DNA of 13,070 nt from Gryganskiella cystojenkinii (lineage: Eukaryota > Mortierellomycota > Mortierellomycetes > Mortierellales > Mortierellaceae), in contig JAAAIG010000994.1 of assembly GCA_015852425.1 (NCBI GenBank), forward strand, positions 1-13,070, given 5' to 3'. The first letter of the stretch is position 1. Each line of letters starts with the position of its first letter. The position numbers and the translations under genes are program-made. The notes below the pieces were generated by a model, which saw only the letters and a list, made by a program, of their open reading frames with translations, was not told the DNA's origin and made no database searches. Positions 1 to 7,257 of this stretch are shown here, piece by piece.

Positions 1-1152
1 ACGACCCTCAAGGACGATATCATGCGTCTTGCCGAGACTGTTCACATCATCGTCGGTACTCCTGGTCGTATCCTCGATCTCGCAGGGAAGGGTGTCGCCA
101 ACTTTAGCGAGTGTACAACCTTCGTTATGGATGAAGCCGATAAGCTTCTCAGTCCCGAGTTCACACCCATTGTTGAACAGCTGTTGACCTACTTCCCCAA
201 GCAGCGTCAGATCATGCTCTACTCTGCGACCTTCCCACTCATCGTCAAGACCTTCAAAGACAAGCACATGGTCAAGCCCTACGAGATCAACCTCATGGAC
301 GAGCTTACTCTTCGAGGTGTCACTCAGTATTATGCTTTCGTTGAGGAGCGCCAAAAAGTCCACTGCCTCAACACGCTCTTTTCCAAGGTATTTATTGGGT
401 TCCTTGATCAACTCAAACATCACCTCATTTTACCTTTTCTTTTTTGTATCGCGTATCGTTAACTCATCTGTGATTGTCTCTCTTGTTTAATCGCAAATTA
501 GCTCCAAATCAACCAGTCGATCATCTTCTGTAACTCGACCAACCGCGTGGAGTTATTGGCGAAAAAGATTACCGAGCTCGGCTACTCTTGCTTCTATTCC
601 CATGCTAAGATGCTCCAGTCCCATCGTAACCGAGTCTTCCACGATTTTCGGAATGGCGTCTGCCGTAACTTGGTCTGTTCGGATTTGTTGACACGTGGTA
701 TCGATATCCAGGCCGTCAACGTCGTCATCAACTTTGATTTCCCCAAGAATGCAGAGACCTATCTTCATCGTATCGGTCGTAGTGGTCGTTTCGGTCACTT
801 GGGTTTGGCTATCAACTTGATCACGTACGAGGATCGCTTCAACCTTTACAAGATTGAACAAGAGCTCGGAACTGAGATCCAGGCTATCCCTCCTGTCATT
901 GACAAGCGTCTCTACGTTGCACCATCTGCATTGGATGCGGAGCAGCACCAACAAGCGGCCAACCACCACGAGGAGCAGCAAAAGCTTATTCACCAGAAGC
1001 AACAGCAGCAACAAATTCAGAATCATCATCAACAACAGCAACACCAAATGGGTCACCACCACCAACAGCAGCAGCATCAACAGCAGCAGCATCATCAGCA
1101 GCAACAGAACGGCCAGTTTCAACAGCAACGGGCACAGAACATCCGCCGCTAA
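1..1152 (+). CDS. DHH1: DEAD-box RNA helicase, DHH1/DDX6/Me31B family (3' part; 5' end outside window)
   Basis: Exons join(<1..387, 502..1152), phase 0; intron 388-501 (114 nt, GTATTT..TTAG). The visible 345 residues hold the C-terminal half of RecA domain 1 and all of RecA domain 2. Motifs seen: GTPGR (residues 19-23), DEAD (44-47), SAT (75-77), IIFCNS just after the intron, TRGIDIQ (193-199) and HRIGRSGR (218-225). The Q motif and Walker A (motif I) lie upstream of the window. [20 protein letters not shown] and the segment up to IDKRLYVA are close to yeast Dhh1 and human DDX6, which separates this protein from eIF4A. The family acts in the cytoplasm and P-bodies, where it represses translation and activates decapping with Dcp1/2, Pat1 and Edc3. 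After about residue 276 a 65-residue tail is almost entirely Gln and His, ending QNIRR. The family call is very secure; the intron is supported by unbroken family sequence across the join. Confidence 0.96.
1003..1128 (+). repeat. CAG/CAA/CAC-rich low-complexity tract coding the poly-Gln/His tail of DHH1
   Basis: The DNA is an imperfect mix of CAG, CAA, CAC and CAT codons encoding runs of four or five Gln interrupted by one to three His. Mixed codons rather than a pure CAG tract suggest the run is kept by selection or has aged, and is not a recent slippage expansion. On the other strand the same DNA reads as a poly-Leu frame, which is a shadow. Confidence 0.9.
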
Positions 1153-2015
1153 TTACCTCCGCCTTTGACTCCTTGTTCTGCGCGCTACTTTATTCTTCAC
1201 TATCCATCCCATGACATGCCTGATCACACACTTTCAACAATCCCCCTCTTTCGCCTCTCTTTTCTAGATCGTCAGTTTCCTAAGGTTACCCCTGGCGATC
1301 ACCCACTACCTCTTCTTTTGTTTCTTTACCTTTCTTTTCTTTTTATTATTTTGCCCTTTCTCTTGCTTGTTGACCTGTACAGTTCTTTTTTGTTCTACCA
1401 AAGGGTAATTCGTTTTAGTTTCGCATACTTTTTTTCTTATGTTATTTCAGTCAGTAAGGTTCGCATTCGCAGCTTTTTCTTTTGGGATTTGTTCGACGAA
1501 AAATTCAAGGGACAAAAGCTTTTCCTTTTCTTTTCTTATTTTTTACTCTTGTGAGGTCTTTTTCTTTTTTTTATTATTATTTGTGTTAGTCAGTTTTTCT
1601 TTACTTTTCTTTGCTATTGTACATCTGGGAACGAGGATATCACGGGCGAACGATGTATTATTCCTTACTTTTATGAACGAGGGTTACTCCGAGGAACAAC
1701 GATCTTGAAAAAGATGTCCATGTCAAGAGGGGCAGACAAGCTCTTGACTTTTTTTTTTTTTTAAACCCGCCCTTTTTCTTTTCTTTTCTTTTTTTTTTTA
1801 ATTCTGTTTCTGTTTTATTGCCTTGTATTTTACACGCACTGTCCATAACCGAGATGCCTTGCGGCGGATCGAATAAAAGCAAATAAGCGCCATACAGAGC
1901 AAAGACAGACAAACAAAACAAGAATAATCCATCGGGACCTAGTTGTTTGAGAAATGCTTTTTTATGAACAAGAGTGAAGATGGAGACTAGGGAGGGGTAA
2001 AAGAAGAGAAACACT
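1153..2015. other. Convergent intergenic region: 3' regions of DHH1 (+) and RRP42 (-)
   Basis: There are 863 bp between two stop codons. The left part (about 1160-1640) is strongly T/C-rich on the plus strand, with many TTTTCTTTT runs, as expected for a fungal 3' UTR. Pure T runs lie at 1749-1762 (14 T) and 1789-1799 (11 T). A plus-strand AATAAA occurs in GAATAAAAG near 1869, which would give DHH1 a 3' UTR of about 700 nt. A minus-strand AATAAA at 1814-1819 suits RRP42. If both are used, the two 3' UTRs overlap by tens of bases. I see no conserved protein, tRNA or other RNA gene here; the open frames are low-complexity Phe/Leu/Ser or Lys-rich translations. Confidence 0.6.
1814..1819 (-). terminator. 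Candidate polyadenylation signal of RRP42 (AATAAA on minus strand)
   Basis: TTTATT on the plus strand reads AATAAA on the minus strand, about 200 nt after the RRP42 stop codon. The next T-rich (A-rich on minus) runs follow just downstream. It is a motif match only; the cleavage site is not known. Confidence 0.4.
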
Positions 2016-3383
2016 CTACTGAGCAAAGAATCCAAGCTTATGAACAGGTTCGCCACGCTGTCTCTTTGCAAGATCCGCATCAGCTTCAGCTTTGATCTTG
2101 ACATCCAGTTGCTTGATTAAGGTCTGCCCCATTGTCTTGCCAAACTAAACGCGATGCAGGCGACAAACATATTAAAAAGGTCAGCAACATCGCCATTGCA
2201 ACAATCGTCGTCCAAATGGGGAGAAATCATAGAGAAATCATAGAGAAATCAAAATAATAGGCAAAATTTAACGAACCTGAATCATCTCGAGCAACAGACT
2301 AGGTTCGATGCCACCCTCCTGACCCTTTTGCACACCACAGAGTTGTCCTGACCGGTTCACAGCGACAACAAGTTTGGCCTCTGTACAGAGCTCCTCCAAT
2401 GGTGATGCATCTACGATATGACAGGCACCGATCTATGCATTGTCAACAGAAATAATTAATAAGGTAAAAAACAGTTGAAATATCGCTTTCCTCGACATCT
2501 TCAGGGCTTAGTAAAATAAAAATAAGCGAAACACATCCTTCCAAAACCCTGTTGCCTCATGTTACCTTGTTTAACGTGACAACGATGGGCAGATCTTCCC
2601 GTCCCTCGACTAAATCCGTATCCTCTGCATCGTCCAAGACCTCAAACTCAAACTGTCCATCGCCCAGATCTTGAACTTCTGTCTTCGGCACCTTTGTGTC
2701 AAAGATCGCGGCCCTTGTGCCCATGAAAATAGCGTCCATGAGGTTGCCACCGTAATCCAGAATCAGGGCATCAATATAAAGAATCCAACATTGTTGTCCT
2801 GGGATGATGCAGAGCTTTTGCAGGTTGATTCCACCGGGACCGGAATGTTGCTTTGTTGCTGTGGTGGAGGATCCAGTCTGTGAAGCTGCTGTAGAGGTGA
2901 AAGACGACGTCGTGTTATTGCAGAGGATGCGGGACATGAGTTGAGTGATTTCGTTGTTGAGATCGTCTGCGCCTCGACCCTCGAATTGTTGAGAAGCACT
3001 CGGTGCGCTATTAAAAAAGAGATAAAACCGAATCCATTGACGTTGTGTATGGTTAGGGATCGTGAACACGCAGATCAGGCAAAAGTGGTTAAAGTCGAAT
3101 ATCTCCCCCCTTACCACTCGACACTGCACACGATCTGTCCCTTATCGGCTCCATCGCCTGTCTCGGGGTCAACCTGAACTGGCCCAATCTCGGCCTTGAC
3201 ACTGACCAGGACATCGGTGCCTCCAGCGATACGGACTCGAGCTGAACCTGAGGTCTGAGAGACAACACCAGTCTCCAGAATCACTTCACGGTAATCAGGT
3301 CTTTGGCGTCCATCGGCTCTGATGTTGCATTCGATGCCCTTGAGGATATAGTCGCGTTCTGCTGGTGAAATGAGACTTGGCAT
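2016..3383 (-). CDS. RRP42: Exosome complex ring subunit RRP42/EXOSC7 (RNase PH-like)
   Basis: Exons complement(join(2016..2144, 2277..2432, 2566..3007, 3115..3383)), giving 331 residues. Introns are 107, 133 and 132 nt; the first splits a Cys codon (TG|C). The N-terminus (ADGR at 23-26, TSGSARV at 44-50, GTDVLVSVKAE at 55-65), QFEGRGADD at 97-105, GGNLMDAI and HIVDAS match human EXOSC7 and yeast Rrp42 order and spacing. Exon 4 adds FGKTMGQ, equivalent to the human TGKRVGK helix, and ends LGFFAQ. The family forms part of the catalytically inactive six-subunit RNase PH ring of the nuclear and cytoplasmic exosome, through which RNA is threaded to Rrp44 for 3'-5' decay. About 30 residues of Ser/Thr/Gly (120-149) are inserted between RILCN and INLQKLC, where the human protein has a short loop; this explains most of the excess over human (291 aa). 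I chose the ATG at 3383 because it matches the family N-terminus; an in-frame ATG at 3473 would add a poorly conserved 30-residue extension. Confidence 0.93.
2221..2253. repeat. Three tandem copies of an 11-bp unit in RRP42 intron 3
   Basis: GAGAAATCATA occurs at 2221-2231 and 2232-2242, and again with two end changes at 2243-2253. It lies inside the intron at 2145-2276, about 25 nt or more from the donor. On the transcribed (minus) strand it reads as a pyrimidine-rich TATGATTTCTC repeat. It looks like a local duplication; a role is not evident. Confidence 0.85.
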
Positions 3384-4158
3384 GGTAGATCCTGATGTAT
3401 GATGGGTATTGCTCCTGTGGTCAATTGTTTGAGAGAAGAAGAAGAGGAGGCGTGGAATGAACACTGCGTGCATGTTGTTTGGATAGTGACTGTGATTGGT
3501 ATGTTAAGGGTGTACCACCCCAACGCGTGCGAGGAAATCAAAGCATTTCTGGGGTTCAACATTCTTCTTTCGTGAGGAAGACAGTACAAGAACGGATACC
3601 GCGCCCAAAGAGCTTGTCCATGGAAATTCATCCATTACCACTTAAAAACGAGGCTTTCGCCACGAAGACCACTCTAACTGTTAGGCGTGTTCTTCTCTAT
3701 ATGGTTACTCGCCGCGTCTGGTACTAAAACTACAGTAGAAACTTTTCGTCCAAGTTTTTTGTGTTTGTGTTTCGGCGAAAAGGTGTCATGCGCTCCTCCT
3801 TCCTCCTCTTTCCCGTCCCTTTTTTTTCGTTCGCCTCCCTCTCCCTCTCTCTCTCTCCACCTTCATCTCACACCCAAAATCCACGCCTCTCTTCTTCCCG
3901 CGTGGACTGCAGGAGAAAGGGTAATCGATCTTTTTTCTGGGTCTGGTTCTTCTTTGGCTTATCTCACACCTGACTGACAGCCCTATCACATCATCCTACG
4001 CCGAGATTGGCTATCTTTCTCTCTTCCTTCCCATCATTTTTTTTTACCATTTTTTACATTTTTTTTTTCTTTTTTTCTTTCTCACTCACACACGACTTGA
4101 AGATTTCCACCACTTCTACTGCTCCCTCTCTCTCTCTCAAACATTACCCTGTCATACC
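3384..4158. promoter_or_regulatory. Divergent intergenic region between RRP42 (-) and the Ser/Gln-rich gene (+)
   Basis: There are 775 bp between two start codons, so both promoters and both leaders must lie here. A TATA-like CTATATGG occurs near 3695. From about 3790 to 3865 the plus strand is nearly all C and T, including a (CT)n run near 3845-3857. From about 4010 to 4140 it is T/C-rich again with long T runs, which fits the leader of the plus-strand gene; the start codon context is CATACCATGT. I found no convincing conserved protein or RNA gene in this stretch. Confidence 0.6.
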
Positions 4159-6989
4159 ATGTCAACCTACAAGCAGCGCACGTCCTTCCACCGACTTCAG
4201 CATCAGCTAGCCCGTTCCTCCTCAGATCTCCGAGAGGACCACCAACCCGCGCAAGACTCCCACAATACCACCACCACCACTACTACTGGATTACCCTCGA
4301 CTTTGACAGCTGGCTCTGTTAGTCCAAACGTTGCCTCATCACCCCTACAGAGAGAGACCCACCCGTCTTTTGCCTCTGCTCACTCGATTCCGCATCACCT
4401 CTTGGCAAGCACGACTGCCAGTGCTCTCAGCAACAGTAGTTACCATACCGCGGATGAGGATCCATACCCTGGCGTCGAGACGCCAAGTTTTGCTATTGCA
4501 GCGGATGATCTAGAATGGACTCCGATTCGAAATGCAGCCAGTGTCGCAAGAGCCAAGCAACGTCAGCAACAGTACCGGGAGCGACAACAGGAACGCACGC
4601 GAGAATGGCAGTTTTTATTGAACCAACATTATAGACCCACCCAGCAACCCTTTCAACTTCAACATCAACAGCAGAACCAGCAGCAGGACCAGCCGCTGCA
4701 AGAATCCTTGTCTTTATGGACGACCGCAGGCTCTTCAGGAATTACGGCAGCAGCCTCAGGTGTGGGAGCAAGATCCCGACCCCTTCATAGCAATAGTAGC
4801 AGTAATGGCAGTCAAGACTCAAAACGATTATTCGCAGAGCAGCTGCACGGCGGCGACGAGATCATCCCTGAATCTGTTCCAGCACCAGGCACAAGGAAAG
4901 CCAGATCAACAACAACGGTCCCGGTCCCAACCACAGAAGAGCACCTCAGCAGCGGCTACTCTGACCTCATGACCACCAGTGATGGGGTGGAGAGCGTAGG
5001 GGGTGGATCAGAGGATTTGGGGGTCTGGTCACAAGCGGACGACGAGGGCGGCGAGAATGGTATGGATGAGGACGATGAGGAAGAGGTTTTATCGTTTACG
5101 TTATCTGCACCTTCACCAGTATTGCAGCGCCATCGGTTCTCGTTCTCGAGTCAGTCCTCGCCCCGCATGACCGCACCAACTGAATCGTCGCTTGCTGCGA
5201 CGACTGCTGCACGACCCACGGTCTCGGGAAGGAGTGATTCCATCTCTTCGACGACCTCGCTCAGTCGACTGCCACGACCCTCGTTTGCGAACACTCCGAA
5301 CACTCGACCACGATCTCAGCTGCAGCAACAACAACAAGAACGGGCATCACCCTCACCTCTGGATCATATGCTCAACCAGATGCCACATCATGACGGATCC
5401 GGTAACTTTGTCGATGTCATGGACGAGCAACACCCGAGTCTAACCGGATACCGGTCCTCGAGTCAGACAGTCGATCTTTTCTCAGATCTGGAGCTGGAGG
5501 ATTCCTTGGATCTCGATCGTGGCTGGGAGAGTTCGTCTTCTCAAGAATCCTCTATCCTGCGGGAATATCAGCGGCCACCATCTTTGAGTGCGTCTTATGC
5601 GCTTCGTAGACGCATCTCTTCGTCCGAATTCAAGACCGTCATTCAAAGCATTGTCGATTTGCAGCATCAACAACACCCATTCGACCAAAGGGGACGTCCC
5701 AGCAGTATCGGTACCGGCGCCAACATCGATAACGTCTTATCGTCTCCCTTGTCATTATCCCGGTTCCAACAGCGACCTCCACGAACACCACCTCAAGATT
5801 CTCGACCCCAATTCACGTATCTGTACAGTGGTTCGAAACGGTCCATCTTTAATATTTATGAGGACGAAATGGAGGATATGGCGGAAATGATGCACGAGTT
5901 ACCGTCCAAAGTTGGGTGGATGCAGACTTTTGAAGTCGTCTTGACGGCTTTACAGCCGCACGAGTCATCACCTTATACCGTTGACTGTGACAAGGTAAAC
6001 AAACAAACAACAAAAATGCACGAAAACGGGAGTGATTCGAGATTTGTCCCCCCATACTGAAACCCTTTTGTTATTTTCATTCTTTGGGTTATCAGTGGCA
6101 CCCGATTAAAGTCATGAAGATGCTTGCGTCCGAGGACAGTGACTCGACTGAGATGTCTTCACAGTTTCCGAAACAGGATGCCTCTGTCGATCTTGTCCAA
6201 GAGGATGCGAGCAACGATGAAACAAAAAAGGAGACTCTACGACTGATCCGGGAAAACATGACCTCGGCCAACATGGCGACCCTTCAGAAACTTCAACAAA
6301 ACCGGCGTAGCAGGAGAACTGCTGGTGTTCATCATTATCGAAGACCTTTGCATGAAAGAACTGAATCCTTTGATCCAATGCAAGTCGATTTCTCACCAAC
6401 TTTGCGCATGCAGGACGAGTCCTTGTCGACCTCTTCGACGCATGAAGGCATAACCTCACAGTCCGCTGGAACCATGACTCCGCAAAGGTAAAAAGAAAGA
6501 GAGAAAGAAAGAAAAACCAAAAATCTCGCGATCGACACATCTTGTTGTTTCGCGAGGTCACATCATCATTGCGCATGACGTCTTTCTCCGTCGAAAAAAA
6601 AAAACGCTAACGCCCTCTCCTCTGATTTTTTTTGTCACTTCAGCGTGCTCGATTCCAACCTCTGGGCGGTCGTGTTGTCAACACTGCGCCGATTCCGAGA
6701 CAATTTCTTGTTTAACACCACGGACTCGTACGAGGATGAAGACCTGGAGATCCAATGGCCCACGCTGTCACCTTCACCCTCGAGAGCACAACTCACCCGA
6801 GAGAACTTGGCACAGTTTCGGACGGGTCTTGGCAGTACTCGATCCGCAACCTCGTCCGTTTCTTCATACTCGAACCGTGGTGGCACCAGCAATGGCGTCC
6901 GTCGCGTCAGCAGCGATTGTGGGATGGAGAGCCTACGAGACCATTTGAGCAACGCGGGTCGATCATACGAGCCACGACTTGTAGAGTAA
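4159..6989 (+). CDS. Unrecognised Ser/Gln-rich, largely disordered protein (857 aa)
   Basis: Exons join(4159..5994, 6096..6487, 6644..6989); introns are 101 nt (GTAAAC..TCAG) and 156 nt (GTAAAA..TCAG, splitting a Ser codon AG|C). I do not recognise a family. Residues 1-120 are rich in Ser, Thr and His. About 120-160 are charged and Gln-rich with RQQQYRERQQERTREWQ, a likely short helix or coiled coil. About 300-320 are acidic. Ser-rich stretches follow with basic sites of AGC-kinase type: RRRIS at 483-487, RRVSS at 829-833, and RHRFS. PRTPP is a possible proline-directed site. The best candidate for a folded part is about 564-640, starting FNIYEDEMEDMAEMMHELPS and containing WMQTFEVVLTAL and WHPIKVMKML, plus NLWAVVLSTLRRFRDNFLF at the start of exon 3. 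There is no signal peptide or clear membrane segment. The long open frame (1.8 kb in exon 1) and precise frame-keeping introns make it a real gene. A signalling or regulatory scaffold is possible but is only a guess. Confidence 0.82.
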
Positions 6990-7257
6990 AAAAAATAGAA
7001 TAATAAACCCCGATCAACTCCTAGAAAGCACCAGCAATACCTCCAGCCTTCCAACAAGACAAGGACACTTGTCATCGCAAGCAGCGCAGCGACTCCCAGA
7101 GTGTTCCGTGGCTAAAACGGATCAAAGAAATAGAGAATAAAACAAAAAAACAGGCAAAAGTTGGCAAGAAAAAGAGCTACACTTTATGAGCAAGAAGCGC
7201 TGAAATAGGAAATCAACGGATGGTGGAGAAATTCTGCTCATTTGATCTTTGTTTTGT
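6990..7257. other. Convergent 3' region with a GC-richer, exon-like island at 7021-7111
   Basis: This region separates the stop codons of the plus-strand Ser/Gln-rich gene and the minus-strand SCCPDH-like gene. Most of it is A/T-rich, but 7021-7111 has balanced, gene-like composition. On the minus strand the island is preceded by CCGTTTTAG, an acceptor-like end at 7112-7114. One minus frame of the island is hydrophobic (VAALLAMTSVLVLL). It could be an alternative last exon of the SCCPDH-like gene or just UTR. No RNA evidence is available. Confidence 0.4.
7002..7007 (+). terminator. Candidate polyadenylation signal (AATAAA) of the Ser/Gln-rich gene
   Basis: AATAAA lies only 13 nt after the TAA at 6987-6989. 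A second AATAAA is near 7136 and may be the better one, since 13 nt is very close to the stop. These are motif matches only. Confidence 0.35.

Noticed and set aside
553..1128. 191-codon minus-strand open frame rich in Leu
   Set aside because: It is the antisense of DHH1; the poly-Leu is simply the complement of CAG/CAA/CAC codons.
1165..1708. Phe/Leu/Ser-rich plus-strand frames after the DHH1 stop, resembling membrane proteins
   Set aside because: The hydrophobicity comes from T-rich 3' UTR sequence; there is no start context or conserved motif.
3384..3473. Longer RRP42 start at 3473, adding a 30-residue hydrophobic/His-rich extension
   Set aside because: The ATG at 3383 aligns with the family N-terminus, and exosome ring subunits are not known to carry a presequence.
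6112..6576. 154-codon minus-strand frame over exon 2 of the Ser/Gln-rich gene
   Set aside because: It overlaps a coding exon antisense and shows no family features.
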